A stretch of DNA of 64,000 bases from Triatoma infestans (GCA_011037195.1 JAAEAF010001969.1:50004-114003); one strand, 5' to 3'; shown: positions 45,791-57,629, numbered from the stretch's first letter. Numbers and translations: made by a program. Notes: generated from the sequence alone by a model not told the origin.

Positions 45791-46020
45791 CAGCGGTAGC
45801 GCACTGGACTAGCAACGCGGAGGTCACGGGTTCGAGTCTAGCTGCTGCCCTTAGATTTTTTTTTCTAGGATGGTATGGACAGTGTTGTATGTAACGAGAG
45901 AGCACTGTCCGAAGACCGGCAGTGCATTGAGAAGGCTCCAAACTTGGAGATAGCTACTTGAACCCAGAAGGGCTTTGAATAGCATAGGGCTTGATCCCTC
46001 CCCAGATACAATAAAAAACA
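45775..46020 (+). repeat. tRNA-derived SINE (copy 2)
   Basis: The tRNA-like head has an A-box region (GGTAGCGCACTGGACT) and a B-box (GGGTTCGAGTC, about 45827). The tail includes TATGGACAGTGTTGT and CCGGCAGTGCATTGAGAAGG, shared with copy 1, and ends in an A-rich stretch (CAATAAAAAAC). The minus-strand ORFs across it are shadows. Confidence 0.75.
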
Positions 46021-47430
46021 AATATACATGCCTTGAGAGTTACTGGTGTGGGAAAACAATAAAAGCACCTCCTAATCAAGCGCCTGTAGCACTACAAAGC
46101 AAATCAGCGTGATATTAGTGTTGCGCGCCAAACCGAAGTCATATTTATAAAATTCAAACTTTATTCTGAAAAATAATACCACTTATTTTGAAAAACAAAA
46201 TTATAGGAAATAGTATTCCATTATTAAATAAAAGAAACAAGAAGTATTTGATTCACAAGCTAAATAACTAAACAAAGTTACAGAGATAAGAAAAACAACA
46301 AAATCCATAAATTAACGAAAAATTAAGGGAACGTTATAAACTGTAGGTAGAAGAGGTTTACAGTCAGTAGCGCGCTTTCTGTATTTGAAATAATAAACTA
46401 AGGGGTATTATTATACCCTGTTTTCAAACCCATATATATATATATATATAAGTTCTAACAACAATAATGAATTACTTTATGGGCCATCTGACATTAAAGG
46501 GAATGGGTGAGTATTAATATAGAAAACGTCTGTATAATTTGCATATGAAATAATATAACCCACTTTTATATTAGGCCGTAGTATACAGCAGAGCACCATT
46601 CGGTGAGTTCGGCTGTATGTATAGTCACCAGACCCTACTTATACACACACACACACACACACACACACAAACCAAACATATCCATATATATTTCAAAACC
46701 TAACAATATTTTATATTGAAATTATGGATAATTTATTCATAAAAATAATAATAATAATATTCACATCATGTTGGTTATTAAAATAGACCTCGTTTTTCTG
46801 AATGGAATATTTCCACCATACTTTTTTTTTTTTAGTAATATAAAGGGTTAAGTTAAGCCCCAGTTAGGGGTTAGATTGGGTATATATTGTCCTAAATTTC
46901 ATCGTCAAACCCTTCGTTTATTTTTTTAAATAAATCTCCAACTTTAGATTCGAATTAAAATCCATGCCAGTTGCCCACAATAACATATAATCTTTTAGAA
47001 AGTAAGATACTTTAGGTATTCGAACAAGATAACGAGTTATTTCCAATTCTTATTAAATAACTAACTGAGCTTGGAGCTAAGAACAGATGTACGTTTTACC
47101 CCTTTCTTTGCCGTCCAACATTCTCTACTTTGCTGGTGATTTGGATATAAAGAAGAGGGATATAAAAAAATTAAGAAGAGATATCGCGATCATTCAAATA
47201 ATGCAACAAAGTTATTGAGGAATTCCTTGTTATGATAAGCAACATCAATTTTCAGCATAGAAAAGTAAAACACACAGTCTTACGTAAACTTAATGCACAA
47301 AGAATGCTAAAATAATTGTAAAATAAATTTTGGTTTCTATGTGGCTTTGACTTTATGTAAACGTGCATGAAACTGTTGTGGTCATTCTGCACTGCATTAT
47401 TCAACTACTCCTACTACTTATTCCATATCC
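46021..47430. other. Non-genic stretch with microsatellites
   Basis: It contains (AT)n at about 46433-46451, (AC)n at 46641-46669, and otherwise AT-rich sequence. No gene is recognised. Confidence 0.45.
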
Positions 47431-47439
47431 TCTTCAACC

Positions 47440-47850
47440 TCACAGTGGAGAGGATCTGCAAAAGAGACGCCACTTTTCTCTATCTGCTACCATTGCCTTG
47501 GCCTTAGTCACTGACAGTTTTAAAGCCCTGAGGTTTTCAGCAAGTTTATCTGACTTTGTCACGTGTCTCTTCCCCCACCTGCACCTGGCTTCAAATGCTC
47601 TTTTTGGGTGTCTTTCACTTTCCATCCTAGACAGGTGTCGAAACATCCTAGCCTGGCTTTTTTAACATGCGATATTAGGGCTCACATTCCAAATTACTCC
47701 TGATAGTGGAGTTTCTCACGCGTTCCCTTCTTGTTTTGCGCCTAAGATACCTCATTTCCGAGGCCAGGATGCGATCTAAACTATTTTTAATGAAAGACCA
47801 TGATTCACATCCTTATGTCAAAACAGGAGTACATATTGTTCGGTAGTCTT
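47440..47850 (-). pseudogene. RTE-like RT C-terminal remnant
   Basis: The minus strand reads, in shifting frames, NHGLSLKIV/ESWSF (YGCESW-type motif), then LDRILASEMRYLRRKTR and RERVRNSTIRSNLE, and finally the frame 47440-47646 starting MFRHLSRMESERHPKRAF and ending ADREKWRLF. This is the complete post-RT tail pattern of insect endonuclease/RT elements, including the closing DR-E-x-WR motif. Frameshifts and a stop separate the parts; the RT palm is absent. The plus-strand 100-codon frame here is a shadow. Confidence 0.7.
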
Positions 47851-48785
47851 TTTCTTCTTTTTGGACACTTCTTTTCTAACTCCGTTGTAGCTGGTCCTAA
47901 GCCTACTAGAGAAAGGGAAAGGGAACGCAACCTGAATGGGCTAGAACATCTAACGGTCTCAGGAATAAGAGTTAAGTTTTAGAATTCATTATTAATTCCG
48001 AAGCGCTGAAAGGTAAGCATAGATGCCTGAAGGAGGCAGCCTCTCCATTCTGCTGGGTGCTATCGCCAATCCCCCCAATACACCTGATGCACCAAGTTAA
48101 GTGAAAGCAAAAGAAGAATACCGTCCTCAAAAAAATGCCTATGACTTGGCGAGCGTACGGAACATTATTCAAAATTCCAATAATGTTTGAAATTATTCTA
48201 CTATGAAGGGAAAACTATCTTTGATAACATTCGTATTTACCCTACAATATATATTACAATGTAACACATTCGCCAAATAATAAAATATTAAATAAATAAC
48301 TAAAATGATAACAATATGATTGTAAAAAAGTTATTGTAATGATTTATATATATGTTTCCTGATGCTACTTAACTCGTTAACTAGTTACCCGCTAATTTCC
48401 ATAACAATGCAAGCAATGAACCGGTGTGTTTCTGTCGTCAGAGTTATGACATTAGCTATTGGGACAGGCTGTGTGTATAACCGTGATAAATGCATGTATG
48501 TAGTGAAATATGCATACATACTTATTTATATATATAATATACATATGTGTGTGTGCGTTTGTGTGTGTGTGTGTGTGTTTGTGTGTATGTGCGTGTATTC
48601 TTAAATATTCTGCATAAATTGATACAATTAATGGACTGGAATTTTTCATATATACTAATCGTTAGTATATAGATTTTATTTTGGTTTAGATTTACAACGT
48701 TTATTTAAAACGGTGCACGAATATATAATATGCTCTCTCTTCAATAGTAGAATAGACACTCCAAACTGCACAATATAGTAACCTA
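47851..48785. other. Non-genic stretch with GT-rich tract
   Basis: A GT-rich simple tract at about 48546-48596 causes chance ORFs on both strands. Nothing else is recognised. Confidence 0.45.
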
Positions 48786-48789
48786 GCAT

Positions 48790-49020
48790 TAATTTAGGGA
48801 AGTCCCATTTTCGCTTGATGGATTTTTACCCGGCACCTTCGTGTTAGAAGTGATGATCAGAATTTATTTTGTTAATAATACATGCCCACACATGCAGACC
48901 ATTCGCTGAAACAAGTTTTCTGGTGCCAGAGGTATTTAAAACGTTTATTTCCAGTGAAAACTCAGTTCTGAAATGTGATGCAATTCTTCCTATTACCAGA
49001 AGTAAGAAAAAGTAAAAATA
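48790..49020 (-). repeat. Common repeat, 5' half in minus orientation
   Basis: It has 'tcccattttcgcttgatgga', 'ccattcgctgaaacaagttt', 'gtttatttccagtgaaaact' and 'ttaccagaagtaagaaaaag'. Confidence 0.65.
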
Positions 49021-49830
49021 TGTACAAGCATCACTATCTAGATCTCACTGAATAATGCCTGTTATTCACTAAATATTTTTTTTTCCAAACCAAAAAGAAC
49101 ATCTACTAGAAACGCCTTAACAGATACACTTTAACTGCGTACAGAATGTAAAAACAAATAAATGTGAAAGATGAAGTAAACGAAGGTAAGACACACAAGT
49201 TAGAGGAAAGAACACAAGTTAGAAGATCTGGTTTAATATTGTGAAATCTGGTGAAGACAGTGACAAACTTACAAACTAGCGGTAATATTAAGTACTAAGA
49301 ATGGTCGTTAGTTGCAGACATACTGGATATTCCAGACGAACACACAGTTTCTGGGTAATCTCTTAGTATTATGTTGATCACGATGAAATATGATACATAA
49401 ATTATCATCATTTTGTGTGAATTTGGTGCATTAACAGAGAGAGAGAGAGGACAAAGGAAGGAAGAGAGAGAGGAACGCATACCTTTCACTTACTTTCCAT
49501 TTGAACTCGGAATTTTTTTTTGAAAACTTTTAATTGTCCTTTGTATAAACGTAAAATATTATTCTATTGTATTATCCGCTTGGCTGCCTACATTAAAGGA
49601 TTAAAACTGTAATGGAACCAATCGCCAGCAAATTCTTTACACATAAAGTTGGACTTACTAGTTTCATCAACAACTGCATCAAGCGTACGCCAACCACAAC
49701 CATGTCTACAGACTGCACAGGCGAAACCACGGCAGACAATTAAATTTAGCAAAATTGAAATTTGAAGGAAATTTTGCAATGACGTACATGTTATGTAAAA
49801 TTTAGTCATTTTCATGCCTTCAAGTAAAAA
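49021..49830. other. Spacer with a segment shared with 14.4 kb
   Basis: Positions 49608-49690 match about 14385-14490 (see that entry). No gene is recognised. Confidence 0.4.
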
Positions 49831-49834
49831 AAAA

Positions 49835-50770
49835 ATCTGGTGTGAAACACTCACACAACTTTCTCTTACTCAATTTCTCACAATTATAATTGACAAATTT
49901 TGTAGTTTGTATATCAAATTTGATGAAATTCGTCGAAAACTGAAAAAACTGTTCAGTAAAAGCGTACTTCCGGTTTCCTTGAAACTCGGAATTTCAGCCA
50001 TCTATTTATTTCTAATTAATTTTTTTTGGATGATAGAATTGTATAGTCAACTATGATAGCACGTCAGAGAAAAACATAACCCCATCCCTCCCCTAAAAGT
50101 GCCCTTAAATGAATTTTCCCAGAGAAATGTTTTAAATAAAAGTTGTAGATCTTTTTTGTATGCTTAGTTTAAATGAGAAGTTTCAACAGAATCGTCGGAG
50201 CTATTTTTGAAGAAATCGCAAAAAAGTGAAAAAAATTATTTAGTAAAGTGGTAAAGTAAACGCACTTCCGGTTATCCGATTTTTTCAAACTCGGAATTTC
50301 AACAACATATTCAATTCTAATTAACACTATTTAGATAAACTGAAATAGCACTTTAGATGAAAACCTAACCCCACCCCTTCCCAGTAACTGCCCTTAAATG
50401 AATTTTTCCAGAGAAATGTTTCAAATAATAGTTGTAGCTCTTTGTATGTGTAGTTGACATATCATGTTTGAAGAAAATCGTTTGAGCGATTTTTGAGAAA
50501 AACGCAAAAAAGTAAAAAAAAAACAACTAGTAACTCCTCCTTCCGATTGAGGAGTTTTGACATATAACGTACTGTCAAATTCCATGGTGAAATCTAAACG
50601 GAATATCAAGTTTTAACTTTCTACGGTTTGTCGTTTTTGAGCTGTGCTGTTCACATACACACACACAAACACACACACACAGACACACACACACACACAC
50701 AGACCATTTGCTAAGAACCACTTTTTTGACACGATTACAATACTTCCTCTTACTAGGAATAAAATGTAAA
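49835..50770 (-). repeat. Common repeat, full length with duplicated middle, minus orientation
   Basis: It starts with the intact terminal block TCTGGTGTGAAACACTCACA, ACTTTCTCTTACT, and ends with 'cttcctcttactaggaataa'. The middle block appears twice (about 49905-50160 and 50165-50440), each with 'cttccggtt', 'aactcggaatttca' and 'aatgttt(t/c)aaata'. A CA-rich tract lies at 50657-50701. Confidence 0.8.
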
Positions 50771-51900
50771 GTCCCATTCGATTACTTGAATTAGATCTAG
50801 TGAAAAAATTTGGTGATAAGAAATTCCGTCTTAATCTAGATTCACACCCAATCTATTGTATACATCTAGCATCCAGTACTCTGCCAGATAACCTTCCTAG
50901 ACGTCTTAAAAGACAATGGCCTCGCGATCCGACGACGAGAGTAACTGTTGTGTTGTTGGGATACTTCTCCACTCTGAGTGTTTCCTGATTTTTCAAAGTG
51001 ATCGTTGTTACTTATAGCGCTATTGCGCTGATTGTAGCAAAAAAAAGAAAGAAGGGATATTATGTTTATAGTTATTTTATTATAAATTCTAGATAAAACA
51101 AAGCAATTCTTAGTGAACGAAATACACAACCCGCATTAGTGAGATATAATATTCAGAACTGGTTTTCAAACTAATCCGATACTCTTTACTTATACATTTC
51201 AATGAATGAAAATATTTACTACTTAGGGATTCCCGTTAAGTTTGATCGAACATTTTATCGTCAATTATAACCAACAATTAAATTAGATTCTGATGAAAGA
51301 TGCCCTACTGAACTGACGACACATGTTCACCATAAAACTATAAACTTTAAAATTTATTGGCTGACACAATAGAACTTATTGCACAGCTCTGAAAGTGTAT
51401 CCAATTCATTGTTTTATGATCTGTAAAAACAGTATGGAACTTGATATGTCGGTTTTCCTATTAAATAAAAACTTTTAATTTGAAACTGTTACTCAATTCA
51501 AACTCGTAGTTTAATTACTAAATACTTAGTTCCCCTGAATACTATATATAAATTTATATATTGGGGACCCCCATAAATTATTACTGTTTGGTTCTTAGGA
51601 CAAAGCTTTAACTGAGTCGGAGACTCCGTAAGTAACTGTAACAGATCCTTCAAAACCAGTCAAAATCAATTGTTCTTTAAGACTAAATTCAAATTATGTA
51701 ATTACACATGATCAGGTTGTTTTCTTGTCAGTGCTTTCTTGAGGTTGTTTTCAAGAAAATTCCGAAAAAATCTCTGTAAATTATTCGTGAATAATAAATT
51801 TTCGGTAAAGCAATGTTTTTTAAGATTTACAATTTTAACAGTCGAAAACTCAACTCGATGTTAAAATCGTAAACTCGACTGGAAAAACTTGACGTTCAAG
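50771..51900. other. Non-genic stretch
   Basis: Overlapping frames on both strands at 50800-51129 have no motif. No gene is supported. Confidence 0.4.
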
Positions 51901-51970
51901 ATGGCGGAGGAATGAGCCACGCCCCTTTCTCTATCAAGGTTCTGTGCCTTAGTGGCTTTCAAAGTGTAAC

Positions 51971-52012
51971 GATCCTGAAGAGGCTCATTGCAACATGGGC
52001 GAAACGTCGATT
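51971..52012 (+). ncRNA. Hammerhead-ribozyme-like core (locus 1)
   Basis: CTGAAGA (51975-51981) is followed by one extra base, a 5-bp stem (GCTCA...TGGGC with one G-U pair, 8-base loop), GAAA (52001-52004) and C-GTC, with a minimal A-U/C-G stem III. A stem I of about 4 pairs is possible between GATC (51971-51974) and GATT (52009-52012). All elements of a type I hammerhead are therefore in order, except the extra base after the CUGANGA box. The locus has no obvious inverted partner. Ribozyme activity is unproven. Confidence 0.4.
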
Positions 52013-52189
52013 TTCAGCAAACCCCTGACGCGCACTCAACTCGGAAACTTAAGTGTTTTCATGAAATTGGCCGTGGAAACCTTAAAGATCATATTATATC
52101 CAACAAATAGTTAATTTTACAAGAGAGTAAAAATTTGTAATACATGAGCTGAAGTCGCCCTAGTTGTGAAAATAAAGTTTATCAACAAA

Positions 52190-53250
52190 TGTATGTGTCG
52201 GTGTATGTTTTTTGTTCGTGTATATATTAACAAAATAAAACAGAAAAATCGCCAGAATTCTAAACTTAATGTTTCCTATAGGCTTTCACTACAAGGTCTG
52301 ACACGAAACATTCGGTCAAATCATTTCAACCGGACCTGCCACATTTTAGAATGTTCTTTTATTTCTATTTTTGTCAAAAATAATTCGTAAGACTTTGTGT
52401 ACGTTAAACTTTGTATATTTATTGCATTGATCATTTTCAAATTATTTTCATTTGAAACATTTGTCTCATGGAAAATTAATTTTATCTACAACGCTGATTA
52501 ATGTGACAATTATGAGTGATCGACTGAAATTTCTTGAACCTAGGCATCTGGAGGAACTATAGCCGACTTTGATCGAATGAAAACGAAAGTAGACGAAAAT
52601 ATCGAGTATATAAACGTTTAATAATATTGTATTAAAAGATTATATACTACAATAAGTACAAAATTTAATGTTTACAAAAGATATTTCTTTCTTTAAAATG
52701 ACTTATAATACAAAATAAACCAAACATTAACACATAAACATTAACAAATAGTAAAGTAAACAAGCAAATTTACAATCTGATCTTATGTAATGAGATTGTT
52801 TTGATTGCACAGCGCTTCTAGCGCACTCGTTCGATGTTTCAAATAAAAGTGATAGGTTTAGTCACTAAACATAAAATAAGTCATTTTCGAGAAAATGCCG
52901 AAAATCTCTAAAATCTATTCTGTAAAAGAGCACTTCCGATTTTCTTAAAATTTGGAATTTTAGCAAAGCTTTGTATATTAATATTATATAGGTGGCAGAA
53001 TATTGTAATAGATTGTCTCTTTAGAGGAAAACCAATCGCTTACTCGTCCTCAGAACCCCACCAAAAATCAATTTTCCCGGGATAATATTTCAAATAAAAG
53101 TTATAGATATTAACGCATTTAGATAGTATACGAACTTTAAAGAAAATCGTTGAAGCCGTTTTTGAGAAAATCGCGAAAAAATAAAAAAAAAATAAATAAA
53201 TCCAGGTTTATAAATTCCGGTTGATCGATTTACCTTAAAACCTTCGTTAA
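52190..53250. repeat. Common repeat, facing partial copies
   Basis: A plus-oriented, decayed part (about 52190-52510) is followed by a minus-oriented part (about 52830-53250) with 'caaataaaagtgataggttt', 'cacttccgattttcttaaaa' and 'aaagaaaatcgttgaagccg'. Confidence 0.55.
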
Positions 53251-54450
53251 ATTTTGCCTGAAAAATAAATAAAAATTGTTTATATAATTATCAGTAAAAA
53301 CTCTTATTATTTTGTTATTACAAACTTTCGTGGACCGGTGGAGGTCCGCGGACTCAAGGTTGTAGAACACCGTCTTAGAAGTTACTGTATAAGTTTTAAA
53401 TCTTTATACTTCTTTTTTATAAATATAAATAAAGTTTGTTAATTTTTTATTGTATTATATAAATTTTCATATTTTCTATATATTGTACTAGATTTATTAT
53501 TAGACTATTCAAAATCATGATGTAGTAAATTCACAGTTTCTTTGCTAATGTTAATCTACATTGAAGTAATGTAGTAGTTATTCATGAACACAGCTTCCTT
53601 GTATGTCTATATTCTCATAGGTTTGAACCCTGTTTCTGACAAGGACTTAGTAATGCTTTTGTCTTAGATATACATAAGCCGTATAAACTCTCTCTCTCTG
53701 TCAATTTCCTTTACGCCAGTGTCTGTTAGTTAGACGGTTTATAAGACAAAGTTTGGAAGCTACCTCTATTCCAGGCCCTAACACCCTACTAACAGATAAC
53801 TTCAAATTAATGTCCTTGTGTAATCCCAAATAGTTTATTACTATGTATTGAAATTGTTTTATTTAAATTGTTCGAATTTATTTTAAATTTTTTTATTGTG
53901 ATGTTATAATTCAAAAATATATAAAAAAAAACAAATTACCTACAGATTATAAATTACAATTCATATAATAAAGACAAACTTCTGGAATAACCATTTTTTG
54001 AAGGTATTAGAAAAATTGCTGTTATTTTCACTCATTCCTTGAGAGTTTCATTTTATTTTCAGGGGCTGAACAAAATAGATACTTTTCGCCATAAGTGGAC
54101 CACAAAACTGAAGTGCATTGTGGTACTGGGTTCGATTTCCGAACTTGGCCTTGCATTTTATTTGTTGTATTAATATGAGTAATATACAGGGTATTGTAAC
54201 CAGAATGCGACACTTCCGTTTATTTGAAGACAAAAAGTACAAGGATGAAGAAAATTTGTCAAGTCACAATTTTAACTCAGTTTTATTTCTGTGACGGGTT
54301 TCACTTCAAATTTCAAACATCATGTGATAGAGTGTTCTACAATATTAAAATACACCAACATGAAGTTGGCTAAAAACAAGCAGTAACTTTATAAAACTAA
54401 AAACTGGCAATCAAAATAAACATCCTTTTTAAGAACAACATCTCTTACCA
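53251..54450. other. Non-genic stretch with a possible SINE head
   Basis: At about 54090-54150 a B-box-like GGGTTCGATTTCC follows TGAAGTGCATTGTGG, a weak tRNA-like pattern. No tail match to the SINE family was seen. The rest is AT-rich without features. Confidence 0.35.
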
Positions 54451-54456
54451 CATATT

Positions 54457-54623
54457 CAGAGATTGTTTCCATGACAGTCTGCTTTCATTTGGTGAACATT
54501 GGTTTCGGATATTCGCCCAAAATTAGGAGGTCTTGTTATCACACTGACGATGGGCAAACGCCCGAAACCGGCCGATGACCACAAAATGAAGCAGGCTATC
54601 ACGGACAATATTATCTCTGATGC
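54457..54623. mobile_element. Foldback element with hammerhead-like core (locus 2)
   Basis: The left arm (54457-54519) is the inverted counterpart of the right arm (54551-54619); both share 'agagat.. ttccatgaca', 'gtctgctttcat' and 'ggtttcgg...cgccca'. The right arm carries CTGACGA (54544-54550), one extra T, the stem GGGC/GCCC, GAAA and CC-GGCC. Position 7 of the CUGANGA box is tolerant in hammerheads, but the cleavage triplet GUC has become GCC. The left arm copy is more decayed. The ORFs across it are chance. Confidence 0.65.
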
Positions 54624-54868
54624 TATCCAGCACCCCAACCATCCAACCACAACAACGATGGATATAATACGTGTTAATAGTACAATAACCTGGCACTGTC
54701 TGTACTCTGTAACCTAGAACCACTAAAATATTGTGATCATATTGTTGTACATTGTATATATCTGTAACTTTTAAAACTAGTACAACAATATTTTGAGTAA
54801 ATAAAAATTTTGTTTAATAAATTTACGTCTTCATAGGCGAATATATATTACAAATTAATATTTTATTT

Positions 54869-55150
54869 TCAATTTGTAGGTTTTATATAATTTTGGTCAT
54901 CGCTGAGAAAGTTCTTTAATTTATCGAAAATGAGAGTGGTATTAAAGTATATTATCTGATTTAAAAGATTTTCTTCGTCTAAAACGTCAAATTTTATAAT
55001 TTCATAATGTTCAAGCCAGCCAGCCATTTTCTGTCCATTGTTTGCATATTGTAGAAATTTTGAGTTTTTATCCATTTCAAAAACGTGACTTTTATCATTT
55101 CTTAATAAATGGTTTTTGAACTCAAAATTTTTTGCTGGTGGTCTTGAGAT
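54869..55150 (-). CDS. Unrecognised coding-like ORF fragment
   Basis: The minus-strand frame from the stop near 55155 to the stop at 54869 is open for about 94 codons; the first methionine gives 68. The composition looks protein-like (for example NDKSHVFEMDKNSKFLQY and WLEHYEIIKFDVLDEEN), with charged and aromatic residues spread evenly. It ends abruptly at a boundary with the common repeat near 55150, so it is probably part of an inserted element. I do not recognise the family. AT-rich codons match the background, so chance openness is possible. Confidence 0.3.
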   Translation of the reverse strand: MSRPPAKNFEFKNHLLRNDKSHVFEMDKNSKFLQYANNGQKMAGWLEHYEIIKFDVLDEENLLNQIIYFNTTLIFDKLKNFLSDDQNYIKPTN

Positions 55151-56010
55151 TTAATTAAGAATTATGGCAATGCTTCTAATTTATATTATATAAATGGATA
55201 TATACTTAATATACCATATAGCTTAATGTTACTATTCCCTCAGAACCCTCATAAAATAAATATTCCCAGAAAAATGTTTCAAATAAAAGCGATTGGGATT
55301 CATGTTTCAAGTAAAAGTGATTGTGTAGATAGTACCGATACAAAATTTAAAAAAAAAAGAGTAAAACCCCCAAAACTGGTATAATAGGTTTTAAAAGGAG
55401 AGAAATTGGGTTAGATAGATAAATGAAGTAGAAGTAAAGCTGTACACTGTATAATAAGAAAAGTAGCACAAGCTGCCTGGACTCTATACTAAAATATATA
55501 AAATGGTAGTGAGAGATTTAGGGTGAAAAACAGAAAGGTTGTTGACATGCTGTGACTGCTGTGTGATTCTGCTGCAAAACATTCGGTAGACTCCCCCGTA
55601 GCAGTATTTAAACAGTTTCTCCCACTCTAGTCTGGCCTAAGCTAGAGAGTGATCCTGTCTAATTTTATGTCTCTCTCTCTCTCTGCAATGGATCCCTCTC
55701 TTCGGATCCCGTTACAACTGGATAAAAAATCATTCAGTAAAGTCCCACTTTTGATTGAAGAATATTGGCTGAAACCTTCGTGTTAGTTGCAGTGGTAATG
55801 CCTAAAGGTAATATGAACTTTAGCTTCCTGTGATGTTTCTTTGTGAGTTATTTTATTCACATACACACACACACATATACACAGACAGTCCTTTCCTTAA
55901 AACATGTTTTTTCGTACTCAGGGTACCTCGAAACATGTATTTCCGGTGAAAACTCAATTTCTAAAATTGTATACGATCGAAATACTTCTTCTCATCAGGG
56001 AGTAAAAGAA
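55150..56010 (-). repeat. Common repeat interrupted by an LTR-like insertion, minus orientation
   Basis: It contains 'aattatggcaatgcttcta', 'caaataaaagcgatt', then the LTR-like insertion at 55380-55716, then 'gtaaagtcccacttttgatt', 'gtatttccggtgaaaactca' and 'gtaaaagaaagtaaa'. Family sequence continues exactly across the insertion point. Confidence 0.75.
55380..55716 (-). mobile_element. LTR-like repeat, copy b, with 5-bp target duplication
   Basis: Read on the minus strand it starts TGTAACGGGATCCGAAGAG and ends ACCTATTATA, 337 bp long. It has a (GA)-rich tract, TTAGGCCAGACTAGAGTG, a TATA-like GTTTAAATACTGC and AGCAGTCACAGCATG. ACTGG flanks it directly on both sides (55375-55379 and 55717-55721). 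A TGT start, internal TATA element and 5-bp target duplication suggest a solo LTR of a Gypsy/BEL/Copia-type element. The right end is not the usual CA, so the exact boundary is uncertain. Confidence 0.7.
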
Positions 56011-56044
56011 AGTAAAAAAAAAATAAAAAAAAAAATGGCAGTTT

Positions 56045-56095
56045 GTATTTAGTGTGGTAAGAGAAAATTGTGCGGAAGTTTCACACCAGATTTAT
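56045..56095 (+). repeat. Common repeat, terminal block
   Basis: GGTAAGAGAAAATTGTGCGG followed by AAGTTTCACACCAGATT is an isolated 3' terminus of the family. Confidence 0.65.
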
Positions 56096-57271
56096 AGTAT
56101 AGGCAAACCTCGTATACTTGTCATGTTGATTTAATTATTTATTTATTTTTATCAATTTTTTAATAATTTTTTTTATTTTAATAATTTTATTTTTTTTTAA
56201 TTGCGTGGGAAAAATGAACACTAAAAGTGGTTGTGCACAGACCGCGCACATGTATTCACAGCAGTATGTTTTGCTTTTCTACAATTCAGCTGCTTATGAG
56301 AGAGCATTGAACATTAGTATGAAACATTGTATCTGCGGCTCAATATGGGCTTTATATGTATGTGTGTGTCTGTATGTGTATATATAGTATGTTAGAAAAT
56401 AAGGTAATAAAAAACGGCAACTGGTTAACTTAGAAGAAGGGGTTATGTTACGCAAAGCAATATGACTCGGTACTTTTTACAAAACTAATCAGATGTTTCC
56501 TGTATATACGTACATGCTGCTACTACTACTACTCTGTAAGTTAAGAGACTATACTGGCATCTGTCGCCTTTACACAAACTTTTATATATATATATATAGT
56601 AATGTGTACATACACTTGGTAATATACCGGTTCTTTACCGGTTAGATCGATACCTTTGGTACTTTAGTATCACTTTTATTTACACCTGGATATGCTTTTT
56701 TTTATTATTCTTACAAAAAAAAAAATTCTCTATGTATTATTATTACGAGATATTACGAGAATATTTTTGCTTTCTCTTAATGTTGTAAGAAAAAATATTA
56801 CTATCGTGTCTGAGTTTTAGCAAGTTAACAAAGCATCTCAAATATGAAAAAGGTCACAGAAGCTCAAATTTATTGCTCTAGGTCCACAGGGAAACCGATT
56901 TGAAACTTTCGGTTAAAGTGGATTAGTGCGGGCGGGGGATTATGGCCCAATAATATACAATCGTAGACGGTTTGGCTAAAGAGTCTGCGAATTCAGAGGA
57001 AAGGACCTACATAAAAACTCCCTTCGACGGATATGAAACACGTCATAAGGCGCCATTCTTGAATATGCGGCAACTAGAATCCAGTAATTCAGGTAAAAGA
57101 GCCTGAATATATAATTTTAACCAAACTATCCGAATATGTACGATTTCTTTGTAGCGCAAAAAACATATTTGCAATAATGAGAAAAGAAGCGCTTCTTTGC
57201 ATATATAATTTCATCAAATGGACTAGAATAAAAATATAATTTGGATTAGTAATTATGTTTCGGTATATTTC
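56096..57271. other. Non-genic stretch with a short common-repeat remnant
   Basis: At about 56768-56900 a decayed 5' part of the common repeat is visible ('tgctttctcttaatgttgta'). (AT)n runs occur near 56580-56600. No gene is recognised. Confidence 0.4.
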
Positions 57272-57629
57272 TGTAATATAATCCGAAGAGAGGGATCTAA
57301 AGCAGAGAGAGAGACACAAAATTGAGAGCCTCACGCGCTACTTAGGCCAGACTAGAGTCTGGAGACTCTGTTTAAATATAGCTGCGCTAGCCCTACAGGT
57401 GACAATCTTTAGAACAGTTTATACAGCAGCAACCAACGCATCAGCAACCAACGCATCAGCAACCAACTACAACCTCTCTCTTTACCCACTCTAAATCTCT
57501 CGCTACCAGTTTCTATATTCGTTTAAAGTTCTGGCTGCTTGTGTTACTTTCTCATTATACAGAGTTCAGCGTTACTTCCAGTATATTTCTTCTTGTAAAC
57601 TCAATGCTCTCCTTCTAATACCCATTATA
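57272..57629 (+). mobile_element. LTR-like repeat, copy c
   Basis: It starts TGTAATATAATCCGAAGAG, has GAGAGAGACACAAAATTGAG, TTAGGCCAGACTAGAG, GTTTAAATATAGCTG and 'ttatacagcagcaacc' (with a small tandem duplication of 'caaccaacgcatcag'), and ends TACCCATTATA. The flanks do not show a clean 5-bp duplication. Confidence 0.65.

Noticed and set aside
45780..45850. Genuine tRNA gene
   Set aside because: A- and B-boxes are present, but the acceptor stem does not close and a SINE body follows.
45747..46068. Two minus-strand ORFs over 45.8-46.1 kb
   Set aside because: They lie on the reverse strand of a tRNA-derived SINE.
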